Notes: generated from the letters alone by a model not told the origin. 64,000 nt of DNA from Roseomonas sp. AR75 (GCF_005222815.1 NZ_STGB01000005.1:310001-374000), one strand, 5' to 3'; shown: positions 17,366 through 26,378, numbered from the stretch's first letter. Numbers and translations: made by a program.

Positions 17366-18319
17366 GTGGCGCCTTCGGAGATGACGGCCGGCGCCGCGCC
17401 GCTCACGGCGGCGCGGCCCGCCGCGAGACGCGCGCGGCGCCTGCCCGGCGGCACGCGGCCGGGTGCTTCGCACTACGCGCTGCTGGCGCCGGCGCAGATC
17501 CTGCTGGTCGGCATCATCCTGCTGCCCGCCATCTACGTGGCCTGGATGAGCCTGCAGAAGGTGAGCTTCGGCGCCGACCCGGTCTTCGTCGGGCTGGAGA
17601 ACTACCGCGCCCTGCTGGCCGATTCCGTGTTCTGGCGCGCAGCCTGGAACACCTTCCTCGTCGTCAATGCCGTGGTCTATGGCGAACTGCTGCTCGGCCT
17701 GGGCCTGGCGCTGCTCGTCTCCGGCTGGATGCCGTACCGCAAGATCGTCATCGCGCTGCTGATCGCGCCCTATGCGATCAACGAGGTCTCGGCCGTCGCG
17801 ATGTGGCGCTTCGTGCTGGAGCCCGACATCGGCATGGTGAACTGGGCGATGCTGCAGATCGGGCTCGGCCAGCTCGACTGGTCGGCCGATCCGGCCGATG
17901 CGCTCGTGCTGGCGGCGCTGCTCAGCATCTGGATCCACACGCCCTTCACCTTCCTGATCCTCTACGCCGCGCTGCAATCGGTGCCGCAGGAGATCAAGGA
18001 GGCGGCGACGGTGGATGGCGCGAATGCGTGGCAGTCCTTCCGCCACGTCACCCTGCCCTTCATCCTGCCGGCGCTGCTGGTGGCGTTGGTGTTCCGCTAC
18101 ATCACGGCGATGCGCATCTTCTCCGAGATCTGGCTGCTGACCGAAGGCGGCCCGGCGCGCATGACGGAGGTGCTTGCGGTCTATCTGTATCGCGCGGCGT
18201 TCCGCTACCACGAATTCGGCTTGGCCTCCGCCACGGCCTTCGCGATGGTGCTGCTCTCGCTGGCGGTCGCGGCGCCCTATCTCTACGCCGCCTGGCTGAA
18301 GATGTTCCGGCATGCGTAG
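17366..18319 (+). CDS. ABC transporter permease, MalF/UgpA-type
   Basis: 317-residue inner-membrane permease starting at GTG 17366, 4 nt after the binding-protein gene. A basic Arg-rich cytoplasmic N-terminus (to about 35) precedes six hydrophobic segments. The EAA loop that docks on the ATPase is visible as EIKEAATVDGANAWQSFRHV near residue 210-230. It overlaps the second permease by 8 nt, which supports a heterodimeric channel. No ATP-binding subunit is encoded next to it; a shared ATPase (as with MsmK-like proteins) or a distant gene is needed. Confidence 0.9.
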   Translation: MAPSEMTAGAAPLTAARPAARRARRLPGGTRPGASHYALLAPAQILLVGIILLPAIYVAWMSLQKVSFGADPVFVGLENYRALLADSVFWRAAWNTFLVVNAVVYGELLLGLGLALLVSGWMPYRKIVIALLIAPYAINEVSAVAMWRFVLEPDIGMVNWAMLQIGLGQLDWSADPADALVLAALLSIWIHTPFTFLILYAALQSVPQEIKEAATVDGANAWQSFRHVTLPFILPALLVALVFRYITAMRIFSEIWLLTEGGPARMTEVLAVYLYRAAFRYHEFGLASATAFAMVLLSLAVAAPYLYAAWLKMFRHA

Positions 18320-19145
18320 GCCGGGGCCGATGTGGCGCGCGCTGCGGCTCTCCGGTGCGGCTGCGGCGATCGCCTGGTCGGTCTTCCCGATCGCGATGGT
18401 TGTGCTGTCGTCGTTCAAGCCGCAGCGCGAAATCTTCGCCATTCCGCCGCAACTCGTCTTCGCGCCGACGCTCGACAATTACCGCCGCCTTGTGACGGAG
18501 TGGCCCGCCTTCTTCCCGAACATGCTGAACAGCCTGATCGTGACCACCGGCGCGACGCTGCTGACCGTGCTCTGCGCCACGCTCGCGGGCTATGTCTATG
18601 CGCGGTTCCGCGGGCGCATCCTGGCGCTCTCGGCCTTCTTCATGGTGCTGGTGCGGATGCTGCCGCCCATCGTGGTGACGCTGCCGCTGTTCCCCTTCTT
18701 CTCCTGGCTGCAGGTGAACGACACGCATTTCGTGCTGATCGTGCTCTACGCCGCCTTCTTCGTCAGCCTCGCCACCTGGATCATGCGCGCCTTCATCGAC
18801 CAGGTGCCGCGGGAGCTGGAGGAAGCCGCGCTGGTGGACGGCGCCGGCCTGTTCCAGGTGCTGCGCATGGTGGTGCTGCCGCTGGTGGTCAACGGCGTGA
18901 TCGCGGCCTCGCTCTTCGTGATCGTCTATGCGTGGAACGAATTCATCTTCGCCCTGGTCTTCACCACCCGCATCGCGCGGACGACGCCGCTGGTGATGAG
19001 CGAGATGCTGAGCACGACCGATGGCGTGGACTGGGGCGTGCTGTTCGCGGCCGCGACGGTGCAACTCGCGCCGATCCTCGCCTTCATCCTGGCGGCGCAG
19101 CGCTACGTCATCGCGGGGCTGACCGCCGGCGCGGTGAAGGGATAG
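18312..19145 (+). CDS. ABC transporter permease, MalG/UgpE-type
   Basis: 277-residue partner permease with six hydrophobic segments. The EAA loop reads ELEEAALVDGAGLFQVLRMV near residue 175-195, followed by the conserved YAWNEFIFALVF segment typical of MalG-like proteins. It begins inside the end of the first permease gene (8-nt overlap). After its stop comes a ~200-nt gap that contains no further transporter gene, so the operon ends without an ATPase. Confidence 0.9.
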   Translation: MRRPGPMWRALRLSGAAAAIAWSVFPIAMVVLSSFKPQREIFAIPPQLVFAPTLDNYRRLVTEWPAFFPNMLNSLIVTTGATLLTVLCATLAGYVYARFRGRILALSAFFMVLVRMLPPIVVTLPLFPFFSWLQVNDTHFVLIVLYAAFFVSLATWIMRAFIDQVPRELEEAALVDGAGLFQVLRMVVLPLVVNGVIAASLFVIVYAWNEFIFALVFTTRIARTTPLVMSEMLSTTDGVDWGVLFAAATVQLAPILAFILAAQRYVIAGLTAGAVKG

Positions 19146-19346
19146 TTCCGCAGCGCGACCGCCGCGCCCGGCCACCCGCACTTTGTTACACAGGCCGGGC
19201 GGGGTCGATCACGCGCTTACCGATGGACAGAAAAGTGCGGAATAAAATTTCTTCGCGTATAAAGCTGACGCTTGTGAACAGGCCCATACTCGATTCGTGG
19301 CGTGCTATGCGTTATGCGCGCCTCTGCTGTGAATGAGGAGTTCAGC
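19146..19346. other. Intergenic region with an AT-rich island
   Basis: About 200 nt separating the ABC operon from the sulfotransferase. Around 19236-19265 the composition drops sharply to A/T-rich (aataaaatttcttcg then tataaag), which stands out in this GC-rich window. It is the most likely place for a promoter of the sulfotransferase gene. I could not assign reliable -35/-10 boxes, and no small gene is evident. Confidence 0.35.
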
Positions 19347-19997
19347 TTGCGGGCCGTTGCGATCGGCTTCCCGAAGTCGGGCACCAGCACCCTTTACGAG
19401 GCGTTGCAGGAGGCCGGGCTGCGCAGCGTCCACTGGACGCATCGCGGCCAGCCGATCGGCAAGCTCGTCTACGATGGCTGGTTCGAGACGGGCGATCCCT
19501 TCGCCCATTTGCAGGACGTGGATGCCGTCACGCAGATGGACTACTGCAAGCCGGCCCGGAAGCAGAACTACTGGCCGAACCTGGATCTCGCACTCCTCGC
19601 GGCCATCCGGGAGCGCCATCCGGATTGCCTGCTGATCCTCAACACACGCCCCGCCGAGGGTATCGCCGGCAGCATCGAGCGCTGGGGCGACATGCAGCAT
19701 CGGATCGCATCGCAATACATCCCCGGCCTGCCCGCCGGCCGCGGCCGCACGCGCGCGGAACTGATCCGCTGGATCGAGGGCCATTTCGCCGCCGTCCGTG
19801 CCATGTTCCGCGACGATCCCGCCTTCCTCGAACTCGACATCACCGCACCGGACGCGCCGGACCGCCTGAGCCGCGCGCTCGGCATCCCCATCACCTGGTG
19901 GGGCAAGGCGAACACCAATCCGAAGCAGGAGCCGGAGACCGGCCTGACCGCCCTGGTGAAGCCCGCGCTCCGCCGCGCCCTCGCCCGTTTCCGCTGA
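19347..19997 (+). CDS. Sulfotransferase-like protein
   Basis: 216-residue protein with the 5'-phosphosulfate-binding P-loop GFPKSGTSTLYEAL at about residues 7-20, diagnostic of PAPS-dependent sulfotransferases. The later segment LILNTRPAEGIAGSIERWG fits the 3'-phosphate-binding region (Arg and Ser). In-frame starts lie at 19302 (GTG), 19314 (ATG) and 19329 (GTG). I prefer TTG 19347 because GAGGAG lies 6 nt before it and it places the P-loop at the very N-terminus, as in the family. It stands alone between a catabolic operon and the - strand polysaccharide genes. Sulfation of a sugar or lipid at the cell surface is the natural inference. Confidence 0.8.
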   Translation: MRAVAIGFPKSGTSTLYEALQEAGLRSVHWTHRGQPIGKLVYDGWFETGDPFAHLQDVDAVTQMDYCKPARKQNYWPNLDLALLAAIRERHPDCLLILNTRPAEGIAGSIERWGDMQHRIASQYIPGLPAGRGRTRAELIRWIEGHFAAVRAMFRDDPAFLELDITAPDAPDRLSRALGIPITWWGKANTNPKQEPETGLTALVKPALRRALARFR

Positions 19998-20020
19998 GCG
20001 TCCCGCCCGATGCCCTGCGG

Positions 20021-21520
20021 TCAGGCGGCGGCCTGCTTGCGCGGCAGGAAGAGCCTGCCGATGCGCGCCGGCAGGCGATGCAGCAGCGCGGTCTCCGCCC
20101 CGTTCGGCCGCCCCGCGAGGAACCAGGCGCCCCATAGAACCAGCGTGTAGGTCAGCGCGCCCACCGCAACCTTCAGCACCGCGGAGAGCAGCAGCGGCAG
20201 GCCCGCCGGCAGCAGCGCCAGCACGCCCATCATCGCCGCGCCCGCCAGCATCGGCCGCAGGAAGATCGCCACCGGCGCCGTCGGGCGGCCGAGATGGCCG
20301 AAGATCAGCGTGTAGTCCAGGATCGTCATCAGCACCGAGGTGACGGCGAAGGCCGCGGCGACGGCCAGCACGCCGCCATAAGCGCCCGCCGGCACGCAGA
20401 CCGCCGCCAGCACCGCGGCGCGCAGCGCCCAGAGCGCCGCAGACCAGTGCTGCTTCGACAGCGGGATCAGGATGCTCCGATGCAGCCCGGCGAGCGTCTG
20501 GCCCGCCACGCCGATCGCGGTGATCTGCAGGATCGCCGCCGCGCCCGCCCATTTCGGGCCGAGCAGCAGGCCGGTGATCTCCTCCGCCGTCGCAGAGACG
20601 CCAAGGCCCGCGGCAACCGCGACGATCGCGCCGGCGCCGACCATGTGCTGCGCCGCGCGGGCGAAGCGCGCGGGCTCGTCCTGCAGTCGCGCCAGCCCGG
20701 GAAGCAGCGCGGCCGAAGCCGGGGCCACCATCTCCGACACCAGCGTGCGGGAAAGGTCGCGGCTGGTGTGATAGAGGCCGAACACCTGGGTGGAGACCAT
20801 GCGCCGCACCACGACCTCGTCCACCACCCGCGCGGCGTAGCTCGCCAGGCTGAACATCATCGTCCAGAAGGAGAAGCCCAGGAAGTCGCGATGCTTCGCC
20901 AGGCTGAGGCGCGGGCGGTAGGGATACAGCACATAGGTCATCACGACCGTCAGTGCCGTGCCTGTCATGGTGCCCCACACCAGACCCCAGTAGCTGCGCG
21001 TGAGGAAGGCGCCGGTCACCACGCAGACCACCACGACGACCTTCTGGAAGACCTTCAGCACGAACTCCTTGCGGAAGGCGAAGTCGCGCAGGAAGGTCAT
21101 CGTGCCCGGGCTGACCAGCGCCATCAGCGTCGGCGTGAAGGCCTGCCAGCGCAGCACCGCCACCAGCGCCGGCTCCTCCAGCACGCGGGCCGCGAAGGGC
21201 GCCGTCACCCACACGCAGGCCGAGACGGCGAGGGAGGCGATCAGGTTGATGGTCCAGGCGGTGTGGACATGATCCGCGTCCAGCTTCCGCAGCCGCACCA
21301 GCGCATCGCCGATGCCCACGCTCTGCAGGATGGCGAACAGGCCGAGCACGATGGCGGAGGTGCCGAGCACGCCGAAATCCGCGGGCGTGAGCAGCCGCGC
21401 CGTGAAGAACACCGAGACCAGGCCGATGCCGCGCAGCGCGAAGCGCAGCGCGACCATCATCACGGCGCCGCGCAGCACCACATTGGCCAGCGGCTTCGCG
21501 CCCGCCTCCCCCTCGCTCAT
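20021..21520 (-). CDS. Wzx-like polysaccharide flippase (MOP family)
   Basis: 499-residue polytopic membrane protein with about 12-14 hydrophobic segments, of the lipopolysaccharide biosynthesis/oligosaccharide flippase family. The N-terminal pattern FTARLLTPADFGVLGTSAIVL is the typical Wzx/WzxC motif around TM1-2. The C-terminus ends in a short basic tail. Expected job: flipping undecaprenyl-diphosphate-linked repeat units to the periplasm, upstream of the ligase/polymerase at 6117. It is convergent with the sulfotransferase and lies 40 nt after the pyruvyltransferase gene on the same strand, so probably co-transcribed with it. Confidence 0.88.
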   Translation of the reverse strand: MSEGEAGAKPLANVVLRGAVMMVALRFALRGIGLVSVFFTARLLTPADFGVLGTSAIVLGLFAILQSVGIGDALVRLRKLDADHVHTAWTINLIASLAVSACVWVTAPFAARVLEEPALVAVLRWQAFTPTLMALVSPGTMTFLRDFAFRKEFVLKVFQKVVVVVCVVTGAFLTRSYWGLVWGTMTGTALTVVMTYVLYPYRPRLSLAKHRDFLGFSFWTMMFSLASYAARVVDEVVVRRMVSTQVFGLYHTSRDLSRTLVSEMVAPASAALLPGLARLQDEPARFARAAQHMVGAGAIVAVAAGLGVSATAEEITGLLLGPKWAGAAAILQITAIGVAGQTLAGLHRSILIPLSKQHWSAALWALRAAVLAAVCVPAGAYGGVLAVAAAFAVTSVLMTILDYTLIFGHLGRPTAPVAIFLRPMLAGAAMMGVLALLPAGLPLLLSAVLKVAVGALTYTLVLWGAWFLAGRPNGAETALLHRLPARIGRLFLPRKQAAA

Positions 21521-21560
21521 CGCGGCGTCCGGGATTGCTGCAGGCGGGCGGCGAGCGGCA

Positions 21561-22469
21561 TCAGCCCATCCAGATCACGTTGGGGAAGCGGTCCTTCATC
21601 GAGAATTCCCAGACCGCCCGGCACTTGTAGTAGCTGTTCGGGAAGAAGCGGATGGTCGTGCCGGCGATCGCCGAGGAGACGGCGACATGCAGCCGGTCCG
21701 TGTCCACCTGGTCGCAGGCCTTGACCACGCGGATCATGCAGCGCGCCGCGTGGAAGGCGACGGCGGGCGGCGAGACGCCGAAGGCGAAGACCTGGGAGAG
21801 GTCGATGTTGTCCGGCGGGATCGGCATGCCGCCCGCCTCGTCATCCAGGCGGAAGCAGTGCAGCGTGCCGCCGGGCTTGCGGGTCAGCACCCGCCCGGCC
21901 TCGCGGCCCGGCCAGAGGTAGCGCATCACGCTGTCGAAATTCGCATGCGCGCGGTCGCGGCGGACCTGCTTCTGCACGAAGTCCCACAGCATCGCCGGCA
22001 GGTTGAAGGCATCGCGGTCGCCGAGCAGCCGCTCGACATCCAGGCTGAAGGCCATGTCGTCCATCAGCAGCGTCTCGTAGCGGCCGCCGCGGGAGCGCAC
22101 ATGGTCGTAGGAGACACGTTCGCGGCAGATCACGGTCACGTTGCCGCCGAACTCGCCGAGCAGCCCGTCCACGTCCTTCACCGTGTGCGGCAGGATGGTC
22201 AGGTGCTTCGCCTTCGCATGCACCGCGGCGATGGTGCGGGCCGAATGCGTCGTGTCGCCCACAAGGTTGCCGCCGCCGCCGTAGAACACCACGCGCCCTG
22301 TGGGGTCCAGCCGGTCGCGATGCGGCGTCACGTAGCGCAGCCCGGCGGCATCCATCGCGTGGTAGGTGCCCGCCGCGATCACGCTGTCGCCGGCATTGCC
22401 GGGATTGGGCAGGTAGGTCACCTCCTGCCCGCGGAACTGCGCCAGGTATTTCGCAATCTCGGTCGTCAT
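21561..22469 (-). CDS. Polysaccharide pyruvyltransferase family protein, paralogue 1
   Basis: 302-residue protein of the polysaccharide pyruvyltransferase superfamily (CsaB/ExoV-type). Visible features: YLPNPGNAGDSVIAAGTY near residue 18-36, the glycine-rich FYGGGGNLVGD near 62-72, LTILPHTVKDVD near 90-100 and a C-terminal FPNSYYKCRAVWEFSM motif. Such enzymes add ketal pyruvate from phosphoenolpyruvate to EPS sugars. It is closely similar along its whole length to the next gene upstream (22582-23490), a tandem duplication. Whether both are catalytic pyruvyltransferases or one has another acceptor cannot be judged. Confidence 0.83.
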   Translation of the reverse strand: MTTEIAKYLAQFRGQEVTYLPNPGNAGDSVIAAGTYHAMDAAGLRYVTPHRDRLDPTGRVVFYGGGGNLVGDTTHSARTIAAVHAKAKHLTILPHTVKDVDGLLGEFGGNVTVICRERVSYDHVRSRGGRYETLLMDDMAFSLDVERLLGDRDAFNLPAMLWDFVQKQVRRDRAHANFDSVMRYLWPGREAGRVLTRKPGGTLHCFRLDDEAGGMPIPPDNIDLSQVFAFGVSPPAVAFHAARCMIRVVKACDQVDTDRLHVAVSSAIAGTTIRFFPNSYYKCRAVWEFSMKDRFPNVIWMG

Positions 22470-22581
22470 GCGCGCGCTCCGCTGGTCGTCACGAGGGCTG
22501 CGCGGCGGGGTCGAGGCACGGCGGGCCCGGTTGCGATGGCTGCTGCGAGGGGGCGGCTCGGCGGGGGCATGCGCAGCCGGC

Positions 22582-23490
22582 TCAGCCCATCCAGGTCACA
22601 TGCGGGAAGCGGTCCTTCATGGAGAAGTCCCAGACCGCCTCGCATTTGTAGTAGTTGTTCGGATAGAACAGCGTCCGCTTGCCGATCAGCCCGCAGGCGA
22701 TCGCGACATGCAGGCGGTTGGTGCGTACCTCGTCGAACTTCGCCAGCGTCTCGATCAGGGAGCGCGCGGCGTGGTTGGCCACCGGCGGCGGCGCGACACC
22801 GTACATGAAGACGATCGGCAGATCGATGTTGTCGGGCGGTATCTCGATATCGGTCGCCTCGTTGTCCAGCCGGAAGCAGTTCAGCACGCCCCCCGGCGGC
22901 CGCGCCTTGAGCTCCGCGGCGATCGGCCCGGGATTGAGGTAGCGCTTCACGTTCTCGAAGCCGGTATGGCCGCTGCTGCGCAGGAGGCGGGAGATCACGA
23001 AGTCGGCCAGCATGGCCGGCGGGTTGAAGCGGTCGCCCTCCTCCAGCAGCGCCTCGACATCCAGGCTTAGGGCGACATCGTCCATCAGCAGCGTCTCGTA
23101 GCGCCGCGGCAGGTTGCTGATGTAGTCGAACGTCACCCGCTCCCGCGCGATGACGGTGACGTTGCTGCCGAATTCGGAGAGCAGGTCGTCCACGTCCTTG
23201 ATGGTGTGCGGCAGGATGGTGAGGTGCTTCGCCGTGCCGTGCACCCGCTTGAGCACCCGGTATGCGTAGCGTGACCGGCCATACAGGTTGCCGCCGCCGC
23301 CATAGATGATGAACTGCCCTGCCGGGTTGAAGGCGCGCAGCCGCGGTGTGCGGTAGCGTGCCCGCGCGCGATCCAGCGCCTGATAGGTCGCGGCCGCGCT
23401 GACGCTGTCGCCGGCGGTGCCGGGATTGGGCAGATAGATCACGTCACGACCGGTGAACTGGCCGATATACTCGCGGATGGTCGCGTTCAT
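22582..23490 (-). CDS. Polysaccharide pyruvyltransferase family protein, paralogue 2
   Basis: 302-residue tandem paralogue of the gene at 21561. It shares YLPNPGTAGDSVSAAATY, YGGGGNLYG, LTILPHTIKDVD, RYETLLMDD and an identical style of C-terminus (YYKCEAVWDFSMKDRFP, ending WMG). By eye roughly half of the positions are identical. The 112-nt spacer between the two genes has no obvious terminator, so they probably form one transcript with the flippase. Equal length of the copies argues that both are intact. Confidence 0.83.
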   Translation of the reverse strand: MNATIREYIGQFTGRDVIYLPNPGTAGDSVSAAATYQALDRARARYRTPRLRAFNPAGQFIIYGGGGNLYGRSRYAYRVLKRVHGTAKHLTILPHTIKDVDDLLSEFGSNVTVIARERVTFDYISNLPRRYETLLMDDVALSLDVEALLEEGDRFNPPAMLADFVISRLLRSSGHTGFENVKRYLNPGPIAAELKARPPGGVLNCFRLDNEATDIEIPPDNIDLPIVFMYGVAPPPVANHAARSLIETLAKFDEVRTNRLHVAIACGLIGKRTLFYPNNYYKCEAVWDFSMKDRFPHVTWMG

Positions 23491-23730
23491 CTCGGGGTCG
23501 CCACCGTTCCGCTCACAGCATCCACACGACAGGACGGGCCGATCTCGGCGCGGTGCGCCGCAGCCCTGGGTTGCTCATCCGGTCTTGATCCTCGCACACT
23601 ATCGCATAATTGATCGTGACCGCAACCCGGCATCCTCACGGCTTGCACCGAAGTTATTGGGCTGCCGACCGCGCCGGGATATCCCCGCCGGGCAGGCGGC
23701 GCAACAGCGCCAGCGACCTGCCGGACGGAT
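23491..23730. promoter_or_regulatory. Intergenic region, likely promoter of the pyruvyltransferase-flippase unit
   Basis: 240 nt between a glycosyltransferase end and the start of the paralogue-2 gene, all on the minus strand. An AT-richer patch around 23600-23625 (tatcgcataattgatcg on the + strand) is the best promoter candidate for the downstream genes. No ORF with coding character is seen here. Confidence 0.3.
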
Positions 23731-24879
23731 TCACCCCGCTGCCGCCGGCGCGCCATCGCCGATCAGCGCGGCATAGGCCCGGAACATGGTCTCCTGGTCG
23801 TAGTCGCGCTCCGCCTTGGCGCGGTTGAGCGCGCCCATCCGCTCCCGCAGCGCGCGGTCCAGCAGCAGCGGGCGGAGCGCCGCGGCCAGCGCCGCCGGGT
23901 CGCAGGCAGCAATCAGCGGCGCCGCCTCCTGCGGCAGCATCACCCGGACGTCGCCCACCTCGGTCGCGGCCACCGCCACCCCGCTCGCCATCGCCTCCAT
24001 CACCGAAAAGGGCATCTGCTCGGTGTCGGAGGAGAGGGCGAAGGCGTCCATGGCGCGATAGGCCGCCGCCGGGTCCGGCACATGCCCCGCGAACAGCGTG
24101 CGGTCGCCGAGGCCGAGTTCCCGCGCCAGGCGCTCCAGCATCGCCCGCTCAGGACCGTCGCCGATCACCACAAGGCGGAAGGCGATCCCCTCCCCCCGCA
24201 GCAGCGCCGCGGCGTGCAGCAGCCGCGCCAGGTTCTTCTCGACCCGCAGCGCCGCGACGGTGCCGAGCAGCGGCCCCTCCCCTGGCACCGGCAGCGCGGC
24301 GACCGGCCCGTCCGGGCGGAAGCGCGCGAGATCGAGGCCATTGGGGATGTAGTGCAGCCGCGCCTCTGGCAGGCGCCACGCCTCGCGCGCGGCGCGCAGC
24401 AGCACGGTGGAGGGCAGCGCGACCTCGCTGCGCCGCAGCACCCAGCGCCGCGTCGTCACCCGGCGCGGGATCTGGCCCGCCGCCTCGTCCGGGCCGAAGC
24501 CGTCCTCTGTGTGCAGATGGTGGATGCGCGGCGGCAGCAGGTCGGCGATCGCCCATTCGATGCTGCCCCAGTTGCTGGTGACGAGCGCCGCCGGGCGCAG
24601 GGCGCGCAGCACCCGGCGCGCCGCCAGCGCCGACCGCAACGGATCGAGGCCGCGCGGCACCGGGCGCGGCAGCAGGGCATGGGGCACCTCCGGGTGCAGC
24701 CGCTCGGCGCAGCCTGTCTCGCCATCCAGCGCGGCGATCACGTGGCGCCAGCGCGGACCGAAGCGATTGGCCAACGCGCAGAAGCGCACCTGCGCCCCGC
24801 CCACGGCGAAGCTCGGGAAGACGCTGAGGACCAGCGGCGCCGCGCCCGGCGGCGGGGCGAAGCCCGGCGCGCCGCTCAC
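23731..24879 (-). CDS. Family 4 glycosyltransferase
   Basis: 382-residue GT-B glycosyltransferase. The frame runs further upstream into Pro/Arg-rich noise. GTG 24879 forms a GTGA overlap with the stop of the preceding gene and starts just ahead of LVLSVFPSFAVGGAQVRF, the canonical first beta-strand and GG loop. Donor-binding motifs are VIGDGPERAMLE and SSDTEQMPFSVMEAMASG (the E-x7-E-like motif near residue 290). The translational coupling to the next gene upstream indicates paired action in building one EPS repeat unit. Sugar specificity unknown. Confidence 0.87.
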   Translation of the reverse strand: MSGAPGFAPPPGAAPLVLSVFPSFAVGGAQVRFCALANRFGPRWRHVIAALDGETGCAERLHPEVPHALLPRPVPRGLDPLRSALAARRVLRALRPAALVTSNWGSIEWAIADLLPPRIHHLHTEDGFGPDEAAGQIPRRVTTRRWVLRRSEVALPSTVLLRAAREAWRLPEARLHYIPNGLDLARFRPDGPVAALPVPGEGPLLGTVAALRVEKNLARLLHAAALLRGEGIAFRLVVIGDGPERAMLERLARELGLGDRTLFAGHVPDPAAAYRAMDAFALSSDTEQMPFSVMEAMASGVAVAATEVGDVRVMLPQEAAPLIAACDPAALAAALRPLLLDRALRERMGALNRAKAERDYDQETMFRAYAALIGDGAPAAAG

Positions 24880-26099
24880 CGCGCCGCCCGTGCCCGCAGC
24901 TCGGCCCGCGCCAGCGCGGCGACGCGGCGGGCATTGCCGTCCCAGGTCAGGTCGCGGCGGAGAACCTCCTCCCGCGCCGCGGCACCGAGGCGCGCGCGCA
25001 ATGCCGGGTCCGTCGCGAGCCGCAGCACCGCGTCCCACATCGCGCCGGGCCGGGCAGAATCGAACAGCAGCGCCGTCGCGTCATCCGCCAGGACTTCCCG
25101 CAGGTTCGGCTGATCCGGCGCGACGATGGCGCGCCCCGCCGCCATGTATTCGAAGACCTTGAGCGGCGAGGCATAGGGCACTGCCGCCGGCTGCAGCGCG
25201 ATGTCGAAGCCGGCGATCAGCCCCGGCACCTCCTCGCGCGGGGCGAGGCCGGTGAAGGTCACGCGGTCGGCGATGCCGAGCTCGGCCGCCAGCTTCTCCA
25301 GGCCCGGCCGCGCCGGCCCGTCGCCCACCATCAGCAGCGAAAGGCGCGGCATGCCCTGCCAGGCGGCAATGGCGCGCACCACCTGGTCGATGCCATGCCA
25401 GTCGCGCACGAAGCCGATGAAGCCGAGCGTCAGCGTCTCCCGCGCCGCCGCCGGTTCCGCGGCGGGCGCCGGGAATTCCTCCAGATGGATGCCGTTCGGG
25501 ATCACCACGATCCGCTCGCGCGGCACGCCGGCCGCGGCGACATGGCCCGCCAGCACCTCCGTCACCGGCAGCACGCGGTCGCCGCGGCGCCAGACGAAGG
25601 CCTCGCTCCAGCGCGCGAGCTTCTGCAGGCGAAGATTGCCGAAGCGCGTGCGCTCCTCGGCGAGCGGCGCGTTGACCTCCACCAGGAAGGGCAGGCCGAG
25701 CCGCCGCGCCAGCACCGCGCCCGATATGTAGAGCAGGTTGTAGCGCTCATAGATGACGTCCGGCCGGAACTCGCGCGCCGCCTTGGCGAGGCGCAGATAG
25801 GACGGCGCGCTGTAGGCGAGTTCCGCCAGCTCGGCTGCGAAGGGCGGCAGCGCGCGGCGGAGGCCCGAGAAGAAGCGGCTCTCCCCGCCAAGTTCGGCGC
25901 GGTCGAAGGCGGCGGGGCCGACCACGCGGACCTCATGCCCCTCGGCGCGCAGCGCATCGACCAGCGCCTGCAGATGCACGCCCTGTCCGTCGCGCGACTG
26001 GATGCGGTGGCTGTAGAGGATGCGCAGGGGGCGATCCTCGCCGGTCGCAGCGGCGGCCGGGGGCGCGGTATCCGTCAGGCCGGTCACGCCCCTGTCCAC
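24876..26099 (-). CDS. Family 4 glycosyltransferase
   Basis: 407-residue GT4 enzyme starting at GTG 26099, with GAGGGG about 6 nt upstream. The N-terminal acceptor domain starts LRILYSHRIQSRDGQGVHLQALVDAL. The donor domain has VIPNGIHLEEF, FIGFVRDWHGID, MVGDGPARPGLE and the SPLKVFEYMAAGRAIVAPD motif typical of glycan 4-family transferases. It is the first gene of a - strand unit and diverges from xrtA; the intervening 279 nt should hold both promoters. Confidence 0.88.
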   Translation of the reverse strand: MDRGVTGLTDTAPPAAAATGEDRPLRILYSHRIQSRDGQGVHLQALVDALRAEGHEVRVVGPAAFDRAELGGESRFFSGLRRALPPFAAELAELAYSAPSYLRLAKAAREFRPDVIYERYNLLYISGAVLARRLGLPFLVEVNAPLAEERTRFGNLRLQKLARWSEAFVWRRGDRVLPVTEVLAGHVAAAGVPRERIVVIPNGIHLEEFPAPAAEPAAARETLTLGFIGFVRDWHGIDQVVRAIAAWQGMPRLSLLMVGDGPARPGLEKLAAELGIADRVTFTGLAPREEVPGLIAGFDIALQPAAVPYASPLKVFEYMAAGRAIVAPDQPNLREVLADDATALLFDSARPGAMWDAVLRLATDPALRARLGAAAREEVLRRDLTWDGNARRVAALARAELRARAAR

Positions 26100-26152
26100 G
26101 CCAAGCCCCTCGCCGCGCTGCGCAATGCCGATGCGTCTATCCTGGCCGGCAA

Positions 26153-26172
26153 GGTCTGAAAAGATTCAGACC
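26153..26172. promoter_or_regulatory. Perfect 8-bp inverted repeat between divergent glycosyltransferase and xrtA
   Basis: GGTCTGAA-AAGA-TTCAGACC is a perfect 8-bp dyad with a 4-nt spacer, in the gap between the divergent genes starting at 26099 (-) and 26379 (+). It has no T-tract, so it is more likely an operator or a 5'-leader hairpin than a terminator. The rest of the 279-nt gap shows no credible gene. Confidence 0.5.
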
Positions 26173-26378
26173 ATGAAAACCGCAACCCCTCATGATCGTC
26201 ACCGACAGGCCGCTTGCATCGCGGCGCGGCATCCGGCACCTGAGCGCCGGCCGCGGGGCGCAACGATGCGCGCGACTGCCGGTCATCCACATGCGTCTGT
26301 CCGTCGGATTGAGCTGCGTCTCGTGAATTGCGCCTGATGCATGGACGAGAGCAGCGTTTTCGTCTAGAGGTGGTAGCA

